In this document: positions 1-6,111 of the stretch, one piece after another
Layout of the letters: each line of letters opens with the position of its first letter
Position numbering within the stretch: the stretch's first letter is position 1
Assembly: GCA_023424275.1 (NCBI GenBank)
Contig: JAFAED010000477.1
Coordinates: 1 to 6,111, forward strand
DNA from: Pseudomonadota bacterium
GTDB lineage: Bacteria; Pseudomonadota; Alphaproteobacteria; Sphingomonadales; Sphingomonadaceae
Length of the DNA: 6,111 bases
Direction of reading: 5' to 3'
Translations under genes and position numbers: made by a program
The notes under the pieces: generated by a model
The model's input: the letters and a program-made list of their open reading frames with translations, nothing else
What the model was told of the DNA's origin: nothing
Database searches by the model: none

Positions 1-1251
1 ATCGAGGCGATAGGCCTCGGCAAAGGACTTGCGGGCGGTTGCATAAAGCGCGCTATTCTTCTCTTCCTCCGCGCGCGTCATGAACAGGCCGCCCATCAGG
101 ATATGCGCGTCTTCGGACTCCGGATCGAGCGCGAGCGCGCGCTTCAGCGCCGTGTCGGCCTTCGCAAATTCCTGTGCGTCGGAATAAGCTTCGCCGGCCA
201 TCAACTGCACCGCCAGATTGTCCGGATATTTTGTATCCATTCCGTTGACCTCGTCCGCCACGGCGCGCGCCTGACGCTCCGACACCCCCCGCTCGCTGAG
301 GATATGCGCCGAAATCACGGCCTCTTCGCCCGGCGTGAGGCGACGGATATCGACCTTGGGCGCGACATAGTTCGTCGGCCGGACGTCGAGCGTCGGGAAC
401 GGCCCGCCCTTATATTTGCGCAATTCGCCCTGCAGCTTGTCGAGGTCGCCGAACACGCGCTGCGCTGCGGTCAGGCTGTCTTCGCCGGCGTTGAGCGCCT
501 TCAGATATTGCGCGAGCTGCCCCTGCCGTTCCTTGTTGAAGTTCAGGTAATGGGCGATCATCCAGCCGAAGGAATAGGATTGGAAATATTCCTGTCCGTC
601 GAGCCGCTTGTTGTGATCGAAGAGGCGCGTCAGCCGGATGCCCGGCAGTTCGAACAGGTCGTCGCCGCGATGCTGCGGGACGTTGCCGACCCGGAAGGCG
701 CCATTGTCGAGCAGTTCGAGCGTGCCGTAAAGTTCGGCAAAACCTTCGACATACCAGTGCGGATAGGCGGTGCTGAATTTCTGCAGCATGAAATGATGGA
801 CATATTCATGGAAAAGCACGCCTTCGGCCGTCAGCGCGGTTTTCTGCCGCAATTCCCGCTGGCGCAGGTCGCGGCTGAACCGGTTGGTGTCGCTTTCGTT
901 GGCCGGAACGAACGAGACGGCGGCCCCGGCGCGCGGGATATAAAAGCCTGCGACCCCGGCGCTGCCGGCAAGGCGGCCGATATCGTCGGTGTCGCCGAAG
1001 CGATAGACGCGGACCTTGTTCGACCGGCCGATCTCGGGTCCTGGAATCGGAAGCCCCTGCATATAGCGCAGCGCATTGTCGAAGCGTTCGAGCCGCGATG
1101 CAAAGCGCTCGACATCTTCCTTGCTGCTTTCGGACGTGATGATGAAATGACTTGTCTCGGCTTCCCACCATTCGGCGTGGGCGGTGCTGCTCAAGGCAAG
1201 GAGCGCAGCGACAAGGCCGCCGCGCAACGCGGTTTTCAGAAATGCGATCAT
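1..1251 (-). CDS. Exported HExxH (gluzincin, peptidase MA-like) protein with C-terminal TPRs, 3' end cut by window
   Basis: I read this frame by hand from the ATG at 1251 down to base 1: 417 residues with no stop, so the N-terminus is complete and the C-terminus lies off the left edge. Residues 1-26 form a signal peptide (Lys6/Arg10, a hydrophobic stretch, then a likely AHA26|E27 cleavage), which implies export to the periplasm. H148-E149-Y-V-H152 is a zinc-metallopeptidase HExxH motif. E169, in the run EGFAELY at 169-175, is the expected third ligand, as in peptidase MA-like gluzincins. Residues 345-417 look like tetratricopeptide repeats; one unit spans about 345-378. The protein at 2141-3664 is a paralogue. 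By comparison with it about 100 residues are missing here, giving roughly 515-520 in full. A GGGG run (1259-1262) lies 7 bases before the ATG as a modest ribosome binding site. Peptidase activity is inferred from the motif alone; substrate and role are unknown. Confidence 0.88.
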   Translation of the reverse strand, partial: MIAFLKTALRGGLVAALLALSSTAHAEWWEAETSHFIITSESSKEDVERFASRLERFDNALRYMQGLPIPGPEIGRSNKVRVYRFGDTDDIGRLAGSAGVAGFYIPRAGAAVSFVPANESDTNRFSRDLRQRELRQKTALTAEGVLFHEYVHHFMLQKFSTAYPHWYVEGFAELYGTLELLDNGAFRVGNVPQHRGDDLFELPGIRLTRLFDHNKRLDGQEYFQSYSFGWMIAHYLNFNKERQGQLAQYLKALNAGEDSLTAAQRVFGDLDKLQGELRKYKGGPFPTLDVRPTNYVAPKVDIRRLTPGEEAVISAHILSERGVSERQARAVADEVNGMDTKYPDNLAVQLMAGEAYSDAQEFAKADTALKRALALDPESEDAHILMGGLFMTRAEEEKNSALYATARKSFAEAYRLD

Positions 1252-1282
1252 TTGTTTTCCCCGGTAAATTTTCGCAATGGCG

Positions 1283-1310
1283 ACTATACCGACCGCAGCC
1301 GATGCATCAA
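1283..1310 (-). promoter_or_regulatory. Candidate sigma70-type promoter for the leftward HExxH/TPR gene
   Basis: On the minus strand TTGATG (1305-1310) and TATAGT (1283-1288) are separated by 16 bases, close to the TTGACA/TATAAT consensus. Transcription would start near 1276, giving a leader of about 25 bases that includes the GGGG ribosome binding site before the ATG at 1251. An 8-bp palindrome, GATGCATC (1301-1308), overlaps the -35 box and could be an operator, but a palindrome this short may be chance. No equally good promoter was found for the divergent rightward gene in the same 124-base gap. Confidence 0.42.
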
Positions 1311-1375
1311 CTGGTTGCGCATGTTCCTAATTTTCGCCGTCATCCCCCCAGCGCACCCGACAAGGAGAAGACAGA

Positions 1376-2134
1376 ATGACCGATAAAATTGCCGCCTTTC
1401 GCGCGCTGCACATCCCCGGCGATCCACTGATCCTTGTCAACATCTGGGACGCGGGCAGCGCGAAAGCGGTCGCGACAGCGGGTGCGAAGGCGATTGCGAC
1501 GGGCAGCTTCGGGGTCGCAGGGGCGCAGGGACGCGCGGATGGCGAGGACTTTCCGCTCGATGATGTGTTCGCCAATCTCGACCGCATCCTGTCGGTCACC
1601 GACCTGCCGGTCACCATCGACATGGAATCGGGTTATGGCGCCGATGCGGCGGCGGTCGGCGTTTCGGTCGCACGGGCGCGGCAGGCGGGCGCCGCAGGGA
1701 TCAACATGGAAGACCGGCCGCCGGGTGTCGCCGAGCTGCTGCCTGTCGCCGAAGCCGTTGCCCGCTATCATGCGGCGACGGACACCGGCATCTTCGTCAA
1801 TGCGCGCTGTGACATGTTTCGCGGGGCCGACGCGGCGAAGGACGGCGATGCGCTGGTCGCGGCGACGCTCGAACGCGCGCGCGCCTATGCCGACGCCGGG
1901 GTGGGGTCGCTGTTCGTGCCCTTCCTGCTCGACCCGAAATGCATCGGCGCGATCTGCGAGGCTTCGCCGCTGCCGGTCAATATCCTGCGCGGCAAGGGAG
2001 GCCCGACGCACGGTGAACTTGCCGCGCTCGGCGTCGCGCGAATCAGTCACGGTCATCAGCCCTGGGCCGCGGCGATGGCCTGGCTGGCGGCGCAGGCCGG
2101 ACAGGTGCTGGGTGGTACCGAACCCGATTATTGA
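1376..2134 (+). CDS. Isocitrate lyase / phosphoenolpyruvate mutase superfamily protein
   Basis: This is a complete 252-residue protein. AAGGAG at 1362-1367 ends 8 bases before the ATG, which supports the start. It has the PEP mutase/isocitrate lyase TIM-barrel signatures: WDAGSA at 24-29, D-x-E-x-GYG at 82-88, N-x-ED at 110-113 and NARCD at 142-146 (usually NARTD). By analogy with PEP mutase, D82, E84 and E112, perhaps with D55, would hold the catalytic Mg2+. The KKCGH-type catalytic cysteine loop of isocitrate and methylisocitrate lyases is absent and the protein is only half the length of isocitrate lyase, so neither of those activities is likely. The family makes or breaks C-C or C-P bonds in 2-oxo acids (oxaloacetate decarboxylase, PEP mutase, related lyases). 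The exact substrate cannot be told. It is probably cytoplasmic, as there is no signal peptide. It is divergent from the gene on its left and convergent with the one on its right, so it is probably monocistronic. Confidence 0.9.
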   Translation: MTDKIAAFRALHIPGDPLILVNIWDAGSAKAVATAGAKAIATGSFGVAGAQGRADGEDFPLDDVFANLDRILSVTDLPVTIDMESGYGADAAAVGVSVARARQAGAAGINMEDRPPGVAELLPVAEAVARYHAATDTGIFVNARCDMFRGADAAKDGDALVAATLERARAYADAGVGSLFVPFLLDPKCIGAICEASPLPVNILRGKGGPTHGELAALGVARISHGHQPWAAAMAWLAAQAGQVLGGTEPDY

Positions 2135-2148
2135 CGGGGCCTATTCGG
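2118..2148. terminator. Possible shared hairpin between the convergent genes
   Basis: CCGAACCCG (2118-2126) can pair with CGGG (2135-2138) and then, after a 5-base bulge, with TTCGG (2144-2148), leaving an 8-base loop. The structure spans both stop codons (TGA 2132-2134 on plus; TAG at 2143-2141 on minus) across the 6-base gap between the converging genes, where a bidirectional terminator would be expected. There is no T-tract on either side, so it is not a canonical intrinsic terminator. Confidence 0.2.
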
Positions 2149-3664
2149 CCGCGTCGGGTGTCCGCCTGCCCTCGCGCTGGTCGCGCAGTCGCAGCAATTG
2201 TTCGAGGAACGGCCGTGCCTGTGCCCCCATATGCGGGTCGAACGCGATCGACTGGGCGAGCCGGATCGCCGAGGTGAGCCGTCCCCGGTTGGCGAGCGCG
2301 AAGGCATGGGCGACGCGGATCTCGATATTTTCGGGGGCCAGGCGGAACGCCTGTTCGAGCCCGTCGATCGCGATGTCGGGCGGCACCTTGCCCTGATCGA
2401 CGAAGCTTTGGAAATAGACGTATAGCGGCAGCGGATCGTCGGGATCGGTCCGGTTCGCAAGGGCGATAGGCTCGCGCGCCTTTTGCCAGTCGGCATCGTC
2501 ATAATCGCCCTTTTCCTCGAGCTCGTGCGTCAGCAATTCGCCGAGCAGGACATTGGCGCGGACATGATCGGGGTCGATGGCGATCGCACGGTCGAGCGCG
2601 CTGCGCACCGTGGCGAGGTTGCGGCTTTCCTTGTCGAGCGCCCATTCGGAGGCCGCATATTCGAACCAGACCGCCGCGTCGCCCGCATGGGCCGAGGTCA
2701 GGGTCCGAAGGCCGTCGCGGGCGGCGCGGGCATCGTCCGCCGAGCGGGCGTTCAGCCGCGCGAGCCGCAGCGGGATTGCGGCATCCTCGCCGGGGGGCAG
2801 TGCGGTCACGGCGATCCGGGTGGGAACGGGGATCGCGTCGCGCGTCATGCGATAGCTGAGCGGACGCCGAAGATAGGCGGCGAGATCCTTGTCGAGTTGG
2901 TCGAGGTCGCCGAACACCTGGCGCGCCGCCTGTTCGGCGTCGATGCCTGCATTGATCGCACGGGCATAGGCGACGAGTTGCCCGTCGCGCGGCGTATCGT
3001 GGAACAGCATATGCGTCAAAAGCCAGGCGCGCCCGTAATAGACATCGACCTGGCCGACGGTCTTCAGCGATTGGGGGTCGGTCGCGAGAAGCGTCTTGAC
3101 CGGGATCTGCGGCAATTCGACAAGGCCATATTGCCGGCCATAGGCGGGCTTGCCGATCAGCGCCTTGCCATTCTTGTCGAAATCGATTGTCGAATAATAT
3201 TCGGCGAACCCCTCGATAATCCACGCTGGATAGGCGCCGGTGCGATAGCGCTTCATGAAATGATGCGCATATTCGTGGAACAGCGTTTCCTGCGACGCCG
3301 AGGTGCCGCGCGAGCGCCCGCCATTTTCCCGGTGCGACACGGCGAAGCTGCCGTCGCGATCGGTCCGGTAGAAGCCGACGTAGGACGAGGTCCGCGAGCC
3401 GGTGTAAAGCTTTGCGACCTCGCTGGTCGAATTAAGCAGATAGATGGGCAGGCGGTTGGCTTCGCCCTGTTCCTTGACCTCGAGCAGCAGACGCAGCGCG
3501 ACGTCGAACCGCTGAAGCGTTGCCGCGAATTCGCGCAGCGATTTTTCGCTACCTTCGCTGTAGATGATGAAGCTGTCGGTTTCCGCGCGTGTCCAGCGCG
3601 CATCGGCCACAGTTGCGACAAGTGCCGCAGCCATTGCGGCCGCCGCTGCCCAAATCCTGATCAT
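2141..3664 (-). CDS. Exported HExxH (gluzincin, peptidase MA-like) protein with C-terminal TPRs
   Basis: This is a complete 507-residue protein. GGGGGAG (3670-3676) lies 5 bases before the ATG and supports the start. Residues 1-22 are an Ala-rich signal peptide ending VADA22|R23, implying periplasmic export. H130-E131-Y-A-H134 is the HExxH zinc motif and E151, in EGFAEYY (151-157), is the probable third ligand. The His-to-Glu spacing of 21 residues matches the paralogue at 1-1251. Further shared blocks are the post-signal SFIIYSEGS (31-39), FGDLDQL (251-257) and PPGEDAAI (290-297). TPR-like helices occupy about 325-365 and 430-475 (for example AIAIDPDHVRAN, 360-371). The architecture suggests a secreted or periplasmic protease, or an inactive relative, with a protein-binding repeat domain; this is inference and no substrate is suggested. 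It follows priA on the same strand after 66 bases, so it may be transcribed from priA, although it has its own strong ribosome binding site. Confidence 0.92.
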   Translation of the reverse strand: MIRIWAAAAAMAAALVATVADARWTRAETDSFIIYSEGSEKSLREFAATLQRFDVALRLLLEVKEQGEANRLPIYLLNSTSEVAKLYTGSRTSSYVGFYRTDRDGSFAVSHRENGGRSRGTSASQETLFHEYAHHFMKRYRTGAYPAWIIEGFAEYYSTIDFDKNGKALIGKPAYGRQYGLVELPQIPVKTLLATDPQSLKTVGQVDVYYGRAWLLTHMLFHDTPRDGQLVAYARAINAGIDAEQAARQVFGDLDQLDKDLAAYLRRPLSYRMTRDAIPVPTRIAVTALPPGEDAAIPLRLARLNARSADDARAARDGLRTLTSAHAGDAAVWFEYAASEWALDKESRNLATVRSALDRAIAIDPDHVRANVLLGELLTHELEEKGDYDDADWQKAREPIALANRTDPDDPLPLYVYFQSFVDQGKVPPDIAIDGLEQAFRLAPENIEIRVAHAFALANRGRLTSAIRLAQSIAFDPHMGAQARPFLEQLLRLRDQREGRRTPDAAE

Positions 3665-3730
3665 GAAAGCTCCCCCGGCTTTATTGTTTCCATGCTGGCA
3701 GCACGGCGCCGAGGTGTAAAGTCCTGCTTG

Positions 3731-5899
3731 TCAGACAAAGCTATAGGGATCGATATCGATCGCAAGGCGGGCTTTGGTGGGCCAGTCGATGCTGCCGACC
3801 CACTCGCGGATCGTGCCTTGCAGGTCGAAACTGCGCGGCGCGTGGAGCAGCAGGCGGAAACGGTGGCGCCCGCGCAGCATCGCGAGCGGCGCGGGGGCGG
3901 GACCATAAACCGCGAGGCCGTCGGCAACCGGCGCCTTGTCGCCCAGCCTTTTGGCAACCCCGCGCGCGACCTCGATATCTTCGGACGAGATGACGAGCGC
4001 GGCGAAGCGGCCATAGGGCGGCGCACCGGCAAATTTCCGCGCCGCCGCCTCGGCCGAATAGAAACCGTCGCGGTCGTTCGCGACGAGCGCGGCCATCACC
4101 GGCGCTTCGGGAACGCGCGTCTGGATCAGCACTTCGCCGGGTTTCACCCCGCGCCCGGCGCGCCCCGCGACCTGGGCGATCTGCTGGAAGGTGCGTTCGG
4201 AGGCGCGGAGGTCGCCGCCGTCGAGGCCGAGGTCGGCATCGACGACCCCGACGAGCGTGAGGTTCGGGAAATGATAGCCCTTGGTGACGAGCTGGGTGCC
4301 GATGATGATGTCGACCAGCCCACCCTCGACATTGTCGACGAATTCGGCGGCCTTTGCGGGCGACCACAGCGTGTCGGAGGTGACGATGGCGGTGCGCGCT
4401 TCGGGGAAACGCAGCGCGACCTCGTCGGCGACGCGCTCGACCCCGGGGCCGCACGCGACGAGGCTGTCCTCGTCCTCGCATTCGGGGCAGAGCCGCGGCG
4501 GCGGCATGACATGGCCGCAATGATGGCAGGCAAGGCGGTGGACGAGCCGGTGCTCGACCATCCACGCGGTGCAATTGGGGCACTGGATGCGGTGCCCGCA
4601 GGTGCGGCAGAGCGTCAGCGGCGCGAAGCCGCGGCGGTTGAGGAACAACAGGCTCTGCTCGCCCTTTTGGAGCCGGTCGGCGAGCGCATCGACGAGCGGC
4701 GGTGCGAGCCAGCGGCCGCGGTCGGGCGGGTCCTGCCGCATGTCGATCGCGGCAAGGTCGGGCAAGGTCGCGCCGCCGAAGCGCGCGGGAAGCTGGATGT
4801 GGCGGTAGCGCCCCGCCTCGACCATCGCGAGGCTTTCGAGCGCGGGGGTCGCGCTGGCGAGGATGACGGGCAGCCCTTCGAAATGCCCGCGCATCACCGC
4901 GACGTCGCGCGCGTGATAATGGACGCCATCTTCCTGCTTGAAGCTCGTCTCATGCGCCTCGTCGACGACGATGACGCCGAGCTTGCCATAGGGCAGGAAC
5001 AGCGCCGAACGCGCGCCGACGACGATCTTCGCCTCGCCCGCCGCGATGCTGTGCCAGGCGCGGCGGCGCTCGGTCGAACGGAGGCCCGAATGCCAGGCGA
5101 CGGGCTCGCAGCCGAAGCGGGCGGCAAAGCGCGTCAGCATCGGTTCGGTGAGCGCGATTTCGGGGAGGAGGACGAGCGCCTGCTTGCCCGCGTCGATCGC
5201 GGCGGCGATCGCCTCCATATAGACTTCGGTCTTGCCCGATCCGGTGACGCCGTCGAGCAGCAACGTGTCGAACTTGGCGGCATCGACCGCCTCGCGAAGC
5301 TGCGCCGCGGCGGCGGTCTGTTCGCCCGACAGGTCGGGCGGGGCGAAGGCGGGATCGGGCTGCGGATAGGGTTGGTCGGCCGACACGCTCACCGCTTCGA
5401 GCGCGCCGGTCTGGACGAGGCCGCGGATCACCGCCTCGCTGACCTCGGCCATCGCCGCGAGTTCGCGCACGATCCCCTGTCGTTCGCCGATCTTTTCGAG
5501 CGCGACGGTGCGTTGCGGCGTCATCCGCTTGGGGACTTCGCCCGTGGCGCGATATTCGACGATCGGGCGCCGTGCGTCGGCAAAGGCCGCGCCGGGCAGC
5601 ACCATGCGCAGCACCGATCCCGGCGGCGCGAGATAATAGTCGCTAGTCCATTCGACCAGCTTGCGCAGCGGCGCGGAAACCGGCGGCACCGGCACGACCT
5701 CGAACAGGTTGCGCAGGCGATTGTCGCCGACGGGTTCGGGCGCGCCGAAGCTGGCATCCTCCCACACCACGCCGCCCATTCGCCGCGGCCCCAGCGGCAC
5801 CACGACGACACTGCCGAGCGGCGCATCGCTGCCATAAGGCACGCGATAGTCGAGCGGGCCGAGGGCGGCAGTCAAAAGGAGGACGCGGGCGCGGGTCAT
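3731..5899 (-). CDS. priA: Primosomal protein N' (PriA), replication-restart 3'-5' DNA helicase
   Basis: PriA recognises stalled or collapsed replication forks and D-loops and directs reloading of the replicative helicase. I start it at the ATG at 5899 (722 residues; E. coli PriA has 732) because residues 2-18, TRARVLLLTAALGPLDY, open the conserved N-terminal 3'-end-binding domain. An in-frame ATG at 5983 would add 28 residues unlike the family. In order: DNA-binding domain about 1-100; Walker A GVTGSGKT 217-224; DEAH 313-316 (E. coli has DEEH); LASATP 347-352; eight zinc-binding cysteines at 431, 434, 440, 443, 458, 461, 471 and 474; motif V GTQLVTKGYHF from 534; motif VI QVAGRAGRG 576-584; C-terminal DIDPYSFV. 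All catalytic and zinc residues are present, so it should be active. There is no clear Shine-Dalgarno before the chosen start. The HExxH/TPR gene lies 66 bases downstream. Confidence 0.97.
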   Translation of the reverse strand: MTRARVLLLTAALGPLDYRVPYGSDAPLGSVVVVPLGPRRMGGVVWEDASFGAPEPVGDNRLRNLFEVVPVPPVSAPLRKLVEWTSDYYLAPPGSVLRMVLPGAAFADARRPIVEYRATGEVPKRMTPQRTVALEKIGERQGIVRELAAMAEVSEAVIRGLVQTGALEAVSVSADQPYPQPDPAFAPPDLSGEQTAAAAQLREAVDAAKFDTLLLDGVTGSGKTEVYMEAIAAAIDAGKQALVLLPEIALTEPMLTRFAARFGCEPVAWHSGLRSTERRRAWHSIAAGEAKIVVGARSALFLPYGKLGVIVVDEAHETSFKQEDGVHYHARDVAVMRGHFEGLPVILASATPALESLAMVEAGRYRHIQLPARFGGATLPDLAAIDMRQDPPDRGRWLAPPLVDALADRLQKGEQSLLFLNRRGFAPLTLCRTCGHRIQCPNCTAWMVEHRLVHRLACHHCGHVMPPPRLCPECEDEDSLVACGPGVERVADEVALRFPEARTAIVTSDTLWSPAKAAEFVDNVEGGLVDIIIGTQLVTKGYHFPNLTLVGVVDADLGLDGGDLRASERTFQQIAQVAGRAGRGVKPGEVLIQTRVPEAPVMAALVANDRDGFYSAEAAARKFAGAPPYGRFAALVISSEDIEVARGVAKRLGDKAPVADGLAVYGPAPAPLAMLRGRHRFRLLLHAPRSFDLQGTIREWVGSIDWPTKARLAIDIDPYSFV

Positions 5900-5910
5900 G
5901 GACTGCGCAG

Positions 5911-5938
5911 GATATAGGGCGGCGCGGAAAATAGGAAA
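5911..5938 (-). promoter_or_regulatory. Weak promoter candidate just upstream of priA
   Basis: On the minus strand TATATC (5911-5916) resembles a -10 box, with a poor -35 candidate TTTCCT (5933-5938) 16 bases upstream. Transcription would start only about 4-5 bases before the priA ATG at 5899, giving a nearly leaderless mRNA. That would agree with the missing Shine-Dalgarno there, but the -35 match is poor and the call is tentative. Confidence 0.22.
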
Positions 5939-6024
5939 GCGGTGTGGTCGACGATGGCCGCTTTCGACCGATTGCTGCCCCATCCATCATCGTCACCCTC
6001 GAACGAGACACGTGGCTCATTCGA

Positions 6025-6059
6025 CCTGATCCGGGGTCCCGCTTGAATCGAGATGCTGG
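6025..6059. repeat. REP-like intergenic sequence (half element)
   Basis: The stretch around CCTGATCCGGGGTCCCG (6025-6041), followed by the GAATCGAGATGCTG tail (6045-6058), resembles dispersed intergenic repeat sequences I recall from sphingomonad and other alphaproteobacterial genomes. It runs directly into the perfect inverted repeat at 6065-6093, and the two may form one composite element. Only one copy is in this window, so its repeated nature cannot be shown here. Confidence 0.3.
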
Positions 6060-6064
6060 AAAAG

Positions 6065-6093
6065 CGTCATCCCGGGTCTAGCCCGGGATGACG
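6065..6093. repeat. Perfect 12-bp inverted repeat: REP-like palindrome or intrinsic terminator
   Basis: CGTCATCCCGGG (6065-6076) is exactly complemented by CCCGGGATGACG (6082-6093) around a 5-base TCTAG loop, giving a very stable GC-rich hairpin. Read leftward (minus strand) the stem is followed by CTTTTCC, a short T-run, so it could end transcription coming from the right before it reaches priA. Read rightward it is followed by purines and would not act as a terminator. The GTCATCCCGGG core is typical of dispersed palindromes in alphaproteobacterial intergenic regions, so it may instead, or also, be a REP-like element. Confidence 0.7.
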
Positions 6094-6100
6094 GAAGGAG
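6093..6100 (+). promoter_or_regulatory. Possible Shine-Dalgarno of a gene starting beyond the right edge
   Basis: GGAAGGAG at 6093-6100 is a strong Shine-Dalgarno-like sequence reading rightward, 11 bases from the end of the window. A start codon at or just after 6112 would be at acceptable though long spacing. The rightward gene itself cannot be seen, and the sequence could be a chance purine run next to the hairpin. Confidence 0.25.
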
Positions 6101-6111
6101 AGAAGCGACCG

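Noticed and set aside
1315..1343. TTGCGC as a -35 box for the PEP mutase-family gene.
   Set aside because: No acceptable -10 hexamer lies 16-18 bases downstream, so a promoter call is not supported.
103..1386. A 427-codon plus-strand open frame opposite the first HExxH/TPR gene.
   Set aside because: It is the same codon-aligned antisense effect. It runs past the divergent start and overlaps the PEP mutase-family start, and the minus strand has the signal peptide, zinc motif and TPRs.
1434..2396. A 320-codon plus-strand frame overlapping the PEP mutase-family gene.
   Set aside because: It is a Ser/Arg-rich out-of-frame translation typical of shadow frames in GC-rich DNA. The overlapping frame has conserved enzyme motifs and a good ribosome binding site.
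3665..3730. A hairpin (TGCTG/CAGCA around 3693-3703) as a priA terminator.
   Set aside because: The stem is only 5 bp with essentially no loop and no T-run follows, so it would not form a functional terminator.
2483..5917. A 1144-codon open frame on the plus strand, opposite priA and the second HExxH/TPR gene.
   Set aside because: It is codon-aligned with the minus-strand genes, so its stops would need TTA, CTA or TCA codons in those genes, which this GC-rich genome avoids. The translation is Arg/Gly/Asp-rich with no recognisable domain, while the opposite strand encodes clear PriA and HExxH proteins.
5946..5969. A 6-bp inverted repeat GGTCGA/TCGACC with a 12-base loop upstream of priA.
   Set aside because: It is short and in GC-rich DNA, so chance is likely; there is no supporting context for an operator.
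5897..5983. A longer PriA starting at the ATG at 5983.
   Set aside because: The extra 28 residues do not resemble PriA N-termini, whereas the protein from 5899 opens with the conserved N-terminal domain and has the normal family length.

Overview
This is a GC-rich stretch of bacterial chromosome. The codon use (C/G-rich third positions, TTA, CTA and TCA codons nearly absent) and the PriA variant fit an alphaproteobacterium. Sphingomonadales, and Sphingopyxis or a relative in particular, is my best guess. That placement rests on family resemblance only.

Layout. 1-1251 (minus): the start and most of a secreted HExxH-type putative metallopeptidase with C-terminal TPRs; its last ~100 codons lie beyond the left edge. 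1252-1375: a short divergent intergenic region with a plausible promoter for the minus gene. 1376-2134 (plus): an isocitrate lyase/PEP mutase superfamily enzyme. It ends tail-to-tail, 6 bases from 2141-3664 (minus), a complete second secreted HExxH/TPR protein that is a clear paralogue of the first. 3665-3730: a 66-base gap. 3731-5899 (minus): PriA, the primosomal replication-restart helicase, essentially complete with all expected motifs. 5900-6111: non-coding as far as I can see. It holds a weak priA promoter candidate, a REP-like sequence, a perfect 12-bp inverted repeat and, at the extreme edge, a Shine-Dalgarno-like sequence pointing rightward to a possible gene outside the window.

How the genes relate. 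priA is a housekeeping replication gene with no evident functional link to the others, though the paralogue downstream on the same strand could be co-transcribed with it. The two exported peptidase-like proteins share the zinc motif, the spacing to the third ligand and the downstream modules. They look like a local duplication now split by the oppositely oriented PEP mutase-family gene. The role of the pair is unknown. No mobile element, CRISPR array, RNA gene or defence system is visible. The window looks like ordinary core and conserved-hypothetical content, and the duplicated HExxH/TPR pair is its least explained part.
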